Positions 19,080 through 28,241 of a stretch of 64,000 nucleotides of DNA are shown one piece after another. The position numbers and the translations under genes were made by a program. Source of the stretch: GWF2-38-69 sp965228125 (GTDB lineage: Bacteria > Verrucomicrobiota > Lentisphaeria > Victivallales > GWF2-38-69). The stretch's first letter is position 1, and the number at the start of each line of letters is the position of its first letter. The stretch spans positions 1,798,001 to 1,862,000 of the forward strand of contig OZ245791.1 in NCBI GenBank assembly GCA_965228125.1, written 5' to 3'. The notes under the pieces were generated by a model. That model had not been told where the DNA came from. It did not search any database and saw only the letters and a list, made by a program, of their open reading frames with translations.

Positions 19080-19116
19080 AACCCTCGTCCCTGATGAAAT
19101 ATTCAGCGCGGGGGTT
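19080..19116 (+). terminator. Terminator after glnK
   Basis: AACCCTCG pairs with CGGGGGTT (one wobble) around an inner CTGA/TCAG stem, followed by ATTCTTTTT. Confidence 0.8.
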
Positions 19117-19149
19117 ATTCTTTTTATACAAAAATACAAAAGGGAATTT

Positions 19150-19899
19150 ATGATAAAAATCACTTTTTTAGGTACAAACGGTTTCTACCCAACTGAACTT
19201 GGAGATACTGTCTGCGCTCTGATTGAAACAAAAGATTTTAATTTGATCCTTGATGCCGGAAGCGGATTGTCAAAATATGATCATTTCAATTATCTTGGAA
19301 AACCCACGTTTATTTTTATCAGCCACCTTCATCTTGATCATATCTCAGGATTGTTTACTCTGCCGAAGTTTAAATTTGACAAAAAACTCAGGATATTGGT
19401 ATCAGGACAAAGTAGCGAATCCCTATTAGATATTCTTAAATTTCCGTATATGTGCCCGATTGATATGCTGAATTTTGGGACAGAAATTGAGATAATTGAA
19501 GACATTAAAAAAGGCTCGCTTCCATTCGATTTGAAATTCCTTCCTGTAGTTCACTCGGTGCATACTCTGGGGTTCAGGTTTTCTATCATGGGAAAAACGA
19601 TTGCTTATGTTACAGATACCGGCGTATGTGAAAACGCCCTTTCTCTTGCAGGAAATGCAGACCTGCTTATTCTGGAATGCAGCCATCTTTACGGCGAAAC
19701 AAATAAAGAATGGCCTCACATCAACCCTCAGGAAGCCGGGCAACTCGCCTTAGACTCAGGTGCAAAAAAACTGGCAATCACTCATTTCGATTCAAACAGG
19801 TACAAGACAATAGAAACAAGGCTCAAAGCTTTGGAGATCATCCAATCACGATTTCCAGATGCGCTTCTTGCTAAGGATATGTTTTCTTTGGATTTATAG
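19150..19899 (+). CDS. MBL-fold metal-dependent hydrolase (RNase Z-like group)
   Basis: The 249-residue cytosolic protein has the metallo-beta-lactamase fold: ITFLGTNGFYP at the N-terminus, LILDAGSGLS, the metal motif SHLHLDHISGL (HxHxDH, residues about 59-64), a second histidine in PVVHSVHTLGFR, YVTDTG, LLILECSH, and the C-terminal AITHFD. The arrangement resembles RNase Z or ElaC and related phosphodiesterases. It lacks the flexible exosite arm of true RNase Z, so tRNA 3' processing is not established. GGGAATTT precedes the ATG. It is convergent with the next gene, only four bases apart. Confidence 0.8.
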   Translation: MIKITFLGTNGFYPTELGDTVCALIETKDFNLILDAGSGLSKYDHFNYLGKPTFIFISHLHLDHISGLFTLPKFKFDKKLRILVSGQSSESLLDILKFPYMCPIDMLNFGTEIEIIEDIKKGSLPFDLKFLPVVHSVHTLGFRFSIMGKTIAYVTDTGVCENALSLAGNADLLILECSHLYGETNKEWPHINPQEAGQLALDSGAKKLAITHFDSNRYKTIETRLKALEIIQSRFPDALLAKDMFSLDL

Positions 19900-19903
19900 T
19901 TTT

Positions 19904-20815
19904 TTAACCTAATGCCACCAACAGAAGTCCGGTAAACATAAGAAATATTCCGGCAAATTTTGGAAGTCTTTTAGATTCTCCAAGTAGAACTATTCCCAAT
20001 ATCGCACCAATCAATATCCCCAACTGCCTAAAAGCAACGACATAACTGACATTTGAAACGAACGCCATGGATATTAAAATCATGCTGTATGCCAAAGTAA
20101 TGGCACATCCTGCTATCGCAGCTGATGTTTTGTTTTTTCTAATTGTCGTTCTGAATAATTTTGACTCGTTTTTGTCAAAAAGCACATAAATTCCCATCCA
20201 GCCCAATGTAAAAAGCATTTCTAAAAAAATATATAAAAGGCTGATATACGTTATTCCTTCCACAGAACTCAATTCAGTTCTAAGAATTGCCGTCGCTCTG
20301 TCATCTATTATTGAATACCCCGCTGTTCCGATAGCAGCAACAATTGCAAAGAAACATGAGGTATTCAAGTAGTTCTTGAACCTAAAATCCCTGAAATGTT
20401 CCATGGGTAACATGAAGCAGCCAGTGACTATCAACAAAGCTCCGAAAGCGCTTTTATATGTCATGTACTGCGTTCCTCCTGAAATGATGTAAACGGCTAT
20501 TGATACGATCAAAACAGGAAGTGTCCTTGCCACAGGGTAAACAATTGAAATACCTCCGGATTTGTAAGCTTTACCTAGCGACACATAGTAAAGAGACATG
20601 AAGAATCCTGTAACAGTAAGGAAAAACCAGACTCCTGGGGGAATTATTCGAATCAACCGAAATGAACTAAATACAAAAGGAGTAAGTATAATGCAACTGG
20701 CAAAAGTAGCCAACAGAAAAAATGAAGCAGATGGATTTGTTTTTTTACAGAGAAGATTCCATGAAGCATGAATAAAAGCGGAAACTATTATGAGGCATAC
20801 GGCAGTTAATGTCAT
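19904..20815 (-). CDS. EamA/DMT-family transporter
   Basis: The 303-residue inner-membrane protein has ten predicted helices in two halves, each with an EamA-like segment (ASWNLLCKKTNPSASFF near the N-terminus; VVAFRQLGILIGAILGIVLLGE near residue 270). The GE at the end of the ninth helix and the polar first helix are typical of drug/metabolite transporters. The substrate is unknown. It follows the symporter gene on the same strand with an 18-bp gap, so the two may be one transcript. Confidence 0.8.
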   Translation of the reverse strand: MTLTAVCLIIVSAFIHASWNLLCKKTNPSASFFLLATFASCIILTPFVFSSFRLIRIIPPGVWFFLTVTGFFMSLYYVSLGKAYKSGGISIVYPVARTLPVLIVSIAVYIISGGTQYMTYKSAFGALLIVTGCFMLPMEHFRDFRFKNYLNTSCFFAIVAAIGTAGYSIIDDRATAILRTELSSVEGITYISLLYIFLEMLFTLGWMGIYVLFDKNESKLFRTTIRKNKTSAAIAGCAITLAYSMILISMAFVSNVSYVVAFRQLGILIGAILGIVLLGESKRLPKFAGIFLMFTGLLLVALG

Positions 20816-20833
20816 AAAAGTCTAAATCGATCT

Positions 20834-22174
20834 TTAGTCAAAATCGCCTTTGGCAAAATACTTTCTAGTTTCTGCTACTACGACTCCATTTAACACCCAA
20901 AGTGAAATCAGGTTAGGAATAGCCATCAGAGCATTGGCGATATCCGCAAAAGACCAGACCATTGGCATAGTTACTACAGACCCTATCATCACTGCCGCCA
21001 CCCATAGCCACCTATATGAAAGAACAGCTCTTGTTCCCCATAAATATTCAACTGCCTTCTCTCCATAGTACGACCATCCCAGAATAGTAGACAAAACGAA
21101 TGTGAAGAGCGAGACTACCAGCATCAAAGGCCCTATCGTACCCAAATCTGAAAAAGTTTGTCTGGTCAGGGAAACACCGGTTAATCCTTCCTTCCAATCC
21201 CCTGAGTTCACAATCACAATACCTGTAATGGCACAGATTACTACGGTATCCCAAAACGTTCCGGTCGAAGAAACCAAGGCCTGCCTTACAGGTTCTTTTG
21301 TTTGTGCTGCTGCAGCTACAATCGGCGCACTGCCAAGTCCTGATTCATTGGAAAAAAGCCCTCTTGATATCCCAAAGCGCATTGCTTCACGAATTGTCGC
21401 TCCCACAAATCCTCCGACGGCGGCCTGTCCGGTAAAAGCGCTCTTGATTATCAGAATGACAGTTTCGGGAATTGTTTCATATCTTACTGCCAGCATTATA
21501 AAACATCCTGCAAGATAAAACAGAACCATAACCGGCACGAATTTTTCACACGTTTTGGCTATTGATTTCACGCCGCCCAAAATCACAGCAGCAGTCAAGG
21601 TGGTTATCACGATGCCCGTTATCCATGGCGAAATATTCAATGTGTCTTTAACTAACCCTGCTATTGAATTGGCCTGTACAGTATTTCCTATCCCAAATGC
21701 AGCAATTGCAGTAAATAAAGCAAAAGCAATTGCCAGGTATTTGTTGTTCATCCCTTTTTCGAGGACATACATAGGGCCGCCTGACATAAAGCCTTTCTCA
21801 TTCACTGTGCGATATTTCACAGAAAGTAATGCCTCAGAATATTTTGTAGATATCCCAAAAATCCCTGTCATCCACATCCAGAAAACAGCTCCAGGGCCGC
21901 CTGCAGCTATAGCCGTTGCCACACCTACGATATTGCCTGTCCCTACCGTAGCAGCTAATGCCGTCATCAAAGCTCCAAAATGTGAAATATCACCTTCACC
22001 TTCTTTGTTTTTTTTGAAAGAAAGTTTTATTCCCCTGTAAACGTGTTTTTGAATAATCCCTAGCCTGAACGTCATAAAAACATGAGTTCCGACAAGAAAT
22101 ATAAGCATTGCGGGACCCCAAACAAGATTGCTCAGATAGGAAAGGATGTTGGACAAAGCTTCCAATGTATTCAT
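20834..22174 (-). CDS. Sodium:alanine/glycine symporter (AGCS family)
   Basis: The 446-residue inner-membrane protein has about ten or eleven helices. Family signatures include GDISHFGALMTALAATVGTGNIVGVATAIAAGGPGAVFWMW (substrate and Na+ site), KYSEALLSVKYR, GGPMYVLEKGM, ISRGLFSNESGLGSAPIVAAAAQT and the C-terminal WSYYGEKAVEYL. Known members import alanine or glycine with Na+. The exact amino acid is not predictable. It is probably first in a two-gene unit with the EamA transporter. Confidence 0.9.
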   Translation of the reverse strand: MNTLEALSNILSYLSNLVWGPAMLIFLVGTHVFMTFRLGIIQKHVYRGIKLSFKKNKEGEGDISHFGALMTALAATVGTGNIVGVATAIAAGGPGAVFWMWMTGIFGISTKYSEALLSVKYRTVNEKGFMSGGPMYVLEKGMNNKYLAIAFALFTAIAAFGIGNTVQANSIAGLVKDTLNISPWITGIVITTLTAAVILGGVKSIAKTCEKFVPVMVLFYLAGCFIMLAVRYETIPETVILIIKSAFTGQAAVGGFVGATIREAMRFGISRGLFSNESGLGSAPIVAAAAQTKEPVRQALVSSTGTFWDTVVICAITGIVIVNSGDWKEGLTGVSLTRQTFSDLGTIGPLMLVVSLFTFVLSTILGWSYYGEKAVEYLWGTRAVLSYRWLWVAAVMIGSVVTMPMVWSFADIANALMAIPNLISLWVLNGVVVAETRKYFAKGDFD

Positions 22175-22251
22175 CTTAGTTGGATATATTTTATTAAATC
22201 TCTTGATTGTATTGAAAGGAAATTATATCTAAAATAGCGACATATCAATAT

Positions 22252-22421
22252 GAGACCTCTGCACAACTTCAGCTAATCTTTAAAATATATCAAAATAAGC
22301 CTCTTCTCCCAAATGAGCAGTAAAGGTTATAAATCAGCCTCAGTTTTAGTATTTGGAGAAGAGGCGGAATATATTAGCAAATTTTAGAAAATTGAGCCAT
22401 TCATTGTTGTGCAGAGGTCTC
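22252..22421. mobile_element. 170-bp MITE with 16-bp perfect terminal inverted repeats
   Basis: GAGACCTCTGCACAAC at 22252-22267 and its exact complement at 22406-22421 bound a 170-bp AT-rich segment with no coding capacity. The outer 12 bases also bound the IS5-family remnant at 24495-25098, so that family would have supplied the transposase. An internal CCTCTTCTCC / GGAGAAGAGG pair suggests the element can fold. No clear target duplication is seen. Confidence 0.8.
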
Positions 22422-22572
22422 AGCTTTTATGCCATGTAGCACGTTAAGGGACTCTATACTTAATAAATATTTATTAAAAACATTTTTCAAAGGTAAATCA
22501 TCCTTGCTCTTGTTATATAAAATGCCTATAATGCTTTTTTCAATCATCATCAAATTGTGGAGGAACCTTAGA

Positions 22573-24372
22573 ATGAATATGAGAAAACTATTTATATCGA
22601 TGTTTTTTCTCTTAATTGTCACATCCCAATATGCAGATGAAATAGAAAGAGTCGGTTTTTATGAACTAGAACCTGTTACTTATAGTCTGAATTTCGAAAA
22701 TAATAATAAACTAGAAGTGCAGGCTGGCAAAGCAAGAGTTTGGTACTCCTTTTTTGAAGCCAATATAAACCCTGAAAAAAAACCTATTTTTGTTTTTCTC
22801 AATGGGGGCCCTGGCTGTGCAACAACTACGAATTTATTCAGCATGAATACTGCCCCATATACATTGGACAAGGAGAGAATTCCGAAAGGGGAGCATTCAG
22901 CCAAAAACCCCAACTCATGGACTCAAGTTGGTAATCTGCTTTACATTGATGCTCCCAATACAGGTTTTTCATATAATATGGTTCCAAACTCAGATTACGC
23001 TATTGTAAGGGCGGCTCAGTTTTCAATTAATAACTATAACTGTTTTATAGATGCAGATCAGGTACTTAGAGTCGTACTGGGATTTCTTGATAAAAATCCT
23101 CGATTTACTTCTAATGAAGTTATTTTCGTTGGAGAAAGTTATAGTGGGACAAGAGTCTCTACTCTTCTAAATCTATTGCTGTTCTATGAAAAATACTCTG
23201 ATGGAAGCATGATTTTTACAGATAAAACTCTCGGAAAAGTTATTGAAAATCACTTTGCTAAAACCCTACCCAAAGATTCTTCACATCAAAATATTCCACC
23301 GGATGTTATTGCCGACCAGTTTGGAAGACAAATATTAGTACAGCCGCAAATTTGTGATATATATCAAGACCAGATTTCAGGCCAAATGTTTGATGAACCA
23401 AATTCAATTATGGTTAAACTTGGGAATAATAAGGGCATTAACTATTTAAAATTCAGGGCTGCATGTCCAATTCATGATTCTGTCGCTTGCGCATTTATTT
23501 TTCTGGAAAGGGTCTGTGATTTAGACAAGTATAACTACTCAAGAAACAGTTCGTGGAGTGACGATCTTGAAATCTTTGCAATGCAAGCTCTCTTGAACGT
23601 AAAGGAACTCTCTGTGATTCTTGATTATGACATAACTAAAATCACAATGCTGAAACCAGCAGCTCGTGCTGCAATGGCATATAGATACATCTCTCCATTT
23701 GGTCAGACAGAGGTTGAAGCAATAAAGAAAAACTACTATGATATCTCAGGAGATAACCACATAAACATTACTGATAAAGACCGTCTTTGGCTCGATGAGC
23801 AGGAAGACGTTGAACAACTACAGGTATCTTTGCGCGAAGGAAGCGGATCATTTAAGGATGTATTTGGAAAGCTTAACTACTATGATGACTATTTAGTATC
23901 CACCAATACCGCTATTTATCTTGCCTTTAACTATAATGTGCTTTTCTTGAGCTTCCCAAATTACAAAAAGCTATTAGGACCTAACGACTCCACAATATAT
24001 GGACGTTTATTCTTGGAAAATCTTGTCTATGTAAATACTTTTATGACAGATGCGAACTTGGATCTCGTCATTTATTCTCCAGCTATACCTGAAATGCTGA
24101 AAAAATATCCTGACATTGTAGAAGATGTAACTACAAAGAGAGGGAATGATATTGAAGGCGGTAGCCGTAACGGCAATATTGTTATTGCATATAAAAAAGA
24201 TTTCATCCATAATCTCACTGCTGAGCCACAAAGTAGCCTTACAAGAAATATTTTTTGGCCGCATTACGCTGAATCAGGACATTCAGTTTCATCAACTGAA
24301 CCTGATATATTTCTTCTTGATGTCAAAGATTGGCTGAATACAAAAACAAACGAAGAACTTTATCAAAAGTAA
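22573..24372 (+). CDS. Secreted serine carboxypeptidase, peptidase family S10
   Basis: The start chosen is the ATG at 22573, ten bases after GGAGG and opening a Sec signal peptide (MRKLF, then FFLLIVTSQYADE); an upstream in-frame extension to 22429 lacks both. The 599-residue product has the S10 oxyanion segment NGGPGCATT, the NSWTQVGNLLYIDAPNTGFSY region, the nucleophile elbow GESYSG (Ser189), a late LDLV that may hold the Asp, and ESGHSVS with catalytic His570. Family enzymes remove C-terminal residues at acidic pH; a periplasmic or secreted role is inferred. It is longer than the usual 420-500 residues. Mobile-element remnants lie on both sides. Confidence 0.88.
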   Translation: MNMRKLFISMFFLLIVTSQYADEIERVGFYELEPVTYSLNFENNNKLEVQAGKARVWYSFFEANINPEKKPIFVFLNGGPGCATTTNLFSMNTAPYTLDKERIPKGEHSAKNPNSWTQVGNLLYIDAPNTGFSYNMVPNSDYAIVRAAQFSINNYNCFIDADQVLRVVLGFLDKNPRFTSNEVIFVGESYSGTRVSTLLNLLLFYEKYSDGSMIFTDKTLGKVIENHFAKTLPKDSSHQNIPPDVIADQFGRQILVQPQICDIYQDQISGQMFDEPNSIMVKLGNNKGINYLKFRAACPIHDSVACAFIFLERVCDLDKYNYSRNSSWSDDLEIFAMQALLNVKELSVILDYDITKITMLKPAARAAMAYRYISPFGQTEVEAIKKNYYDISGDNHINITDKDRLWLDEQEDVEQLQVSLREGSGSFKDVFGKLNYYDDYLVSTNTAIYLAFNYNVLFLSFPNYKKLLGPNDSTIYGRLFLENLVYVNTFMTDANLDLVIYSPAIPEMLKKYPDIVEDVTTKRGNDIEGGSRNGNIVIAYKKDFIHNLTAEPQSSLTRNIFWPHYAESGHSVSSTEPDIFLLDVKDWLNTKTNEELYQK

Positions 24373-24411
24373 ACTACTACACTCTCACTGACGTTAATTT
24401 TAATCTCTGGC

Positions 24412-24451
24412 CCTCATGAATTTTTTTTCTAAACTTATAAGGTTCATGAGG
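24412..24451 (+). terminator. Possible terminator after the S10 carboxypeptidase gene
   Basis: CCTCATGAA and TTCATGAGG form a 9-bp perfect inverted repeat, but the loop is 22 bases and T-rich on its left side and no T tract follows, so termination is uncertain. Confidence 0.35.
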
Positions 24452-24494
24452 CAACTTCATATTACAGGCTAACGGCTGAAGTTTTTTAAAAAAA

Positions 24495-25098
24495 AGACCT
24501 CTGCACTATCTTTTAGTTAATCTATTGAATAAAAAATATGCTGATGTTATAAACAGATAGCTATGAGAGTATATTAGCATATGTAAATATATAATGAATA
24601 ATATACTATGTAACAATTAATGGGCTTTTTCAGTTATGGAGCAGAGAGTAGAGTTGGCAGTAATAATGTTTTGTTGAAGATCAGAGACCTGATTGACTGG
24701 AATAAGTTCTTAATTCTATTGAAAGGTCTCTATAAATGTGAAAATAATGACCTTGGCGGCATATGACAGCTTAAAGATGCTCAAGGCAATTATTCTTGGT
24801 CGGTAGTATAACCTCCGCGATCCTGAACTTGAAAACGCCCTTAAGCCAAGAGTTGACTTCATGCTTTTTACAGGATTTTCCATAGATGGCAATGTGCTTG
24901 ATGATACCACACTATGCAGATTCAGAAATCGTCTTGTTGAAAAAGGCTCAACAGAGAAGATACTTTCTGAGGTAAACACTCAGCTTGAATCTTATGGACT
25001 TAAGGTAAAGAACTGCAATGAAGCGATAATAGATGCAAGTGTCATTGAGTCAGCCTCAAGATTAAGAAGAACCATAAAGATAAGTTGTGCAGAGGTCT
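24495..25098 (+). mobile_element. Internally deleted IS5-family insertion sequence
   Basis: AGACCTCTGCAC at 24495-24506 and its exact complement at 25087-25098 bound a 604-bp element that holds only the first part of a transposase gene. The right terminal repeat is fused directly after the truncated reading frame, so the 3' half of the element is missing. The ends match the MITE 2 kb to the left. Confidence 0.8.
24620..25078 (+). pseudogene. IS5-family transposase, N-terminal part only, frameshifted
   Basis: From ATG 24620 the frame reads SYGAESRVG, then IRDLIDWNKF, and stops at about 24760. The sequence continues in the +1 frame (AYDSLKMLKAIILG), meets a TAG where family members have Gln/Trp (QWYNL), then reads LRDPELENALK, FMLFTGFSIDG, DDTTLCRFRNRL and IDASVIES. 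These are hallmarks of the N-terminal half of IS5-group transposases. The DDE catalytic core is cut off by the internal deletion, so the gene cannot be active. Confidence 0.85.
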
Positions 25099-25313
25099 CA
25101 TTTTGTGAGAAATGGTACTTTCATATGCAAGAAACTGCCTTCTATATTTATGGGGCAGGCTGTTGGGTATGATTTAACAAATCGGGCTTATCTATCAACG
25201 AGATACTAAGATCTAACTTTGCGTTAATTTGCGGATAACGTTTGCTTATTTCAAGAATCTGTACACTTTATATGCCTCAAAGAAAATTTAAACATTTATT
25301 TTGAGGTAAGAAC

Positions 25314-25694
25314 ATGAACAAGATTCAAGTATCTACAGACAAAGCGCCTGCTGCAATCGGGCCATATTCCCAGGGAATCAAAACATCTAATATGGTTTTT
25401 ACATCAGGGCAACTTCCAATCGATCCAAAAACTTCTCAAATGCCTGAAGGAATCGAGGCTCAGACTAAAGTATCTTTGGAAAATGTAAAGGCTATACTGG
25501 AAGCAGCCGGAACTAATATGGGAAATGTAGTTAAGGTCATGATCTTTTTGAAAGACATGGGAGATTTTGTCAAAATGAATGAAATTTATGCGAAGTTTTT
25601 TAGCGGTGTTTATCCTGCAAGAAGCTGCTATCAGGTAGCAAAGCTTCCAAAGGACGCTCTCGTTGAAATAGAAGCTACGGCAGTTATTCAATAA
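25314..25694 (+). CDS. ridA: RidA-family enamine/imine deaminase
   Basis: RidA hydrolyses reactive enamines and imines such as 2-aminoacrylate released by PLP enzymes. The 126-residue product is standard length with AIGPYSQGI, FTSGQLPIDP, ENVKAILEAAG, VKVMIFLKDM, the active-site Arg103 in PARSCYQVAKLP, and the terminal VEIEATAV. GAGGTAAGAAC precedes the ATG. It is 28 bp upstream of ygeW and probably co-transcribed. Confidence 0.95.
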   Translation: MNKIQVSTDKAPAAIGPYSQGIKTSNMVFTSGQLPIDPKTSQMPEGIEAQTKVSLENVKAILEAAGTNMGNVVKVMIFLKDMGDFVKMNEIYAKFFSGVYPARSCYQVAKLPKDALVEIEATAVIQ

Positions 25695-25722
25695 ATAAAG
25701 AATAAATCAAAAAGGGGTTAAA

Positions 25723-26919
25723 ATGGATAGAATCGGTTTATCAGAAGCTATAAGAGCTCTTTCATCGAAAAGAACAAATGGAATGTATCTTAATGACTTC
25801 TTTCACACATGGCAAAAAACTGATGATGAATTAGCCGCTACATTTTTGGTAGCTGACATACTCAGAGGGATGAGAGAGAACAATATCTCTTCAAAAGTAT
25901 TTGACAGCGGACTTGGAATATCAATTTTCAGAGACAACTCAACCAGAACGCGTTTTAGTTTTGCAAGTGCCTGCAATCTTCTCGGTTTGGAAGTTTCAGA
26001 TTTGGACGAAGGCAAATCTCAGGTGGCCCATGGCGAAACAGTAAGAGAGACAGCCAACATGGTTTCCTTTATGGCTGATGTTATTGGTATCCGTGATGAC
26101 ATGTACATCGGAAAAGGTTACACGTATATGAAGGAAGTCGCTCAATCTGTTTATCAGGGATACCTTGACGGTGTTCTTGAACAAAGGCCTACTCTTGTCA
26201 ACCTACAGTGCGATATAGACCATCCGACACAATCTATGTCTGATGCCCTGCATGTAATCAATCACTTCGGCGGAGTAGAAAATCTCAGGGGCAAAAAGAT
26301 TGCTATGACATGGGCTTATTCACCATCATATGGCAAACCTTTATCTGTTCCCCAAGGCATTATCGGGCTCTTCTCAAGATTCGGCATGGAAGTTACTCTT
26401 GCGCATCCTAAGGGATATGAAGTAATGAAAGATGTTGAAGAAATAGCTAGAGTAAATAGTGAAAGAGCCGGCGGGATATTCATAAAGACAAATAGCATGG
26501 AAGAAGCTTTCGAGAATGCGGACATAGTTTATCCAAAGAGCTGGGCTCCATTTGCTGCTATGGAGAAGAGAACTGATCTCTATGGAAAAAATGATTTTGA
26601 TGGAATCAAGGCTCTTGAAAAAGAGCTTCTTGCTCAGAATGCCAAGCACAAAGACTGGGAATGCACTGAAAAACTTATGAAGAAAACAAAGGAAGGCAAA
26701 GCCCTATATATGCATTGTCTGCCTGCCGACATCTCCGGCGTAAGCTGCAAAGAAGGTGAAGTGGCTGCATCTATATTTGATAAATACAGGACTCCTCTGT
26801 ATAAGGAAGCCAGTTATAAACCTTACGTTATTGCTGCTATGATTTTCCTTAGCAAAATTAAAAATCCTGCAGAAAAACTCCAACAGCTTATCGCTAAGGG
26901 TACAAACAGAATTTTCTAA
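25723..26919 (+). CDS. ygeW: YgeW-type knotted carbamoyltransferase of unknown substrate
   Basis: The 398-residue product matches the YgeW group of aspartate/ornithine-carbamoyltransferase-like proteins along its length. It has the carbamoyl-phosphate motif STRTR in RDNSTRTRFSF, the diagnostic AHGETVRETANM, the HPTQ motif in CDIDHPTQSM, TWAYSPSYGKPLSVPQG and the HCLPADISGVSCKEGEV loop. In E. coli ygeW sits among purine-catabolism genes and its acceptor is unsettled; here none of those genes adjoin. Pairing with ridA suggests a link to amino-nitrogen metabolism, which is inference. A strong terminator follows. Confidence 0.92.
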   Translation: MDRIGLSEAIRALSSKRTNGMYLNDFFHTWQKTDDELAATFLVADILRGMRENNISSKVFDSGLGISIFRDNSTRTRFSFASACNLLGLEVSDLDEGKSQVAHGETVRETANMVSFMADVIGIRDDMYIGKGYTYMKEVAQSVYQGYLDGVLEQRPTLVNLQCDIDHPTQSMSDALHVINHFGGVENLRGKKIAMTWAYSPSYGKPLSVPQGIIGLFSRFGMEVTLAHPKGYEVMKDVEEIARVNSERAGGIFIKTNSMEEAFENADIVYPKSWAPFAAMEKRTDLYGKNDFDGIKALEKELLAQNAKHKDWECTEKLMKKTKEGKALYMHCLPADISGVSCKEGEVAASIFDKYRTPLYKEASYKPYVIAAMIFLSKIKNPAEKLQQLIAKGTNRIF

Positions 26920-26942
26920 TTAAATTCAACTTGTTTGATTTT

Positions 26943-26978
26943 AAGCCTCCGAAAGTAATATTTCGGGGGCTTTTTTTT
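26943..26978 (+). terminator. Rho-independent terminator of ridA-ygeW
   Basis: AAGCCTCCGAAA pairs with TTTCGGGGGCTT (one wobble) around a 6-base loop, followed by eight T. Confidence 0.92.
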
Positions 26979-26993
26979 GTGTATGATTTAATG

Positions 26994-28241
26994 CTACTCG
27001 TGTGCTGTCCCTTCAGCTTCAGCTTTCAATCTTTGTCTTTCAGCTGCTTTGGCAAAAGGAAAGTAAACCGCCATTGCCAGAAAAATTGAAATAACTCCCC
27101 AAACTGCGGCGCGCCAATCTCCGCCTGAAACCAGATAGTGACCGATGATTGGAGGAGTAGTCCACGGTACATTAATGACCGGTTTATTGATAAATCCCCA
27201 ATACATCAGCATATATGTGGAAGTCGTAAGGAGCAGTGCGTTCAGAATATACGGCACCATGAATATCGGGTTCAAAACAATAGGAAAGCCGAAAAATATG
27301 GGTTCATTAATTTGAAATATTTGAGATGGAAGAGAAATACGGCTTATTTTGCGGTATCCAGGCTCTCTGGAAAACACCATTAATAACGCAAGGGATATCG
27401 TAACACCTGTTCCTCCAACATTTACGAAGGTAGAGAAAAACCCGTAAGCTGTTATGTACGGTATTGGCTGATGTTGAGCCATAGCAGTAATATTCACAGC
27501 AAGGTATTGTAGAAATATTGGAGCTACAATGGCGTCCATAGTATTGTCTCCATTGATGCCGACTGACCACAAAAGAGTAACTATAAAAGCATACACCAAT
27601 ATCCCAGGCAAAGTATTGAGGGCAAAAACAACAGGTTTAAATATTGTCTGAACCAATCCATTAATATCTATGCCTGCCACAAAGCGGATTAACCAAAAAG
27701 CAACAACCAAAAAAAATAACGGACTTAAAGAAGCAAAAGATTCATAAACGACAGGCGGCACTCCTTTAGGCAATTTTATAATTAAATTTTTGTCTGTAAA
27801 ATACTTTTGTACTCTGACTGAAATAAACGCGATAATTATCGCTGTAAAAAGTCCATTTGAACCAAGATTGTCCATTACCAGACTTCCATCATCAAGATTT
27901 AGCTGTATCATCAGGAAAACTACGGTTCCCAATGAAGCGCTGACTATCGCCTCCTGCTTCATCTGTTTCCCAAGGTCATACCCTATTGAAAAACATACGA
28001 AAACGGCAAGAAGCCCGAATGTAGCTTTAACTGGGATATTTAAAAGTGCCTTGTAGGGCTCAATTATTTTATCCCATCCGCTTATCGGTAAAAACGCAAT
28101 AATGATAAATACGCTGCCGACAATCATCAGCGGCACAATAGATACCATTCCTGCCCTGATAGCAGAGAGGTAGGAATTTTCACTCATAGCCGTTAGAGGC
28201 GGAACTATATACTTATTTATAAATCCACTGGCTTGATTCAT
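26994..28241 (-). CDS. PTS EIIC, cellobiose/lactose-type permease
   Basis: The 415-residue membrane protein matches the EIIC component of the lactose/cellobiose phosphotransferase family. It has an N-terminal FINKYIVPPLTAMSENSYLSAIRAGM, SIVPLMIVGSVFIII, about ten helices, and the conserved ISLPSQIFQINEPIFFGFPIVLNPIFMVPY with the NEPI substrate-site motif. Known members translocate and phosphorylate beta-glucosides or chitobiose together with EIIA and EIIB. No EIIA, EIIB, HPr or glycosidase gene lies beside it. AGGAGATTTT precedes the ATG. Confidence 0.9.
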   Translation of the reverse strand: MNQASGFINKYIVPPLTAMSENSYLSAIRAGMVSIVPLMIVGSVFIIIAFLPISGWDKIIEPYKALLNIPVKATFGLLAVFVCFSIGYDLGKQMKQEAIVSASLGTVVFLMIQLNLDDGSLVMDNLGSNGLFTAIIIAFISVRVQKYFTDKNLIIKLPKGVPPVVYESFASLSPLFFLVVAFWLIRFVAGIDINGLVQTIFKPVVFALNTLPGILVYAFIVTLLWSVGINGDNTMDAIVAPIFLQYLAVNITAMAQHQPIPYITAYGFFSTFVNVGGTGVTISLALLMVFSREPGYRKISRISLPSQIFQINEPIFFGFPIVLNPIFMVPYILNALLLTTSTYMLMYWGFINKPVINVPWTTPPIIGHYLVSGGDWRAAVWGVISIFLAMAVYFPFAKAAERQRLKAEAEGTAHE

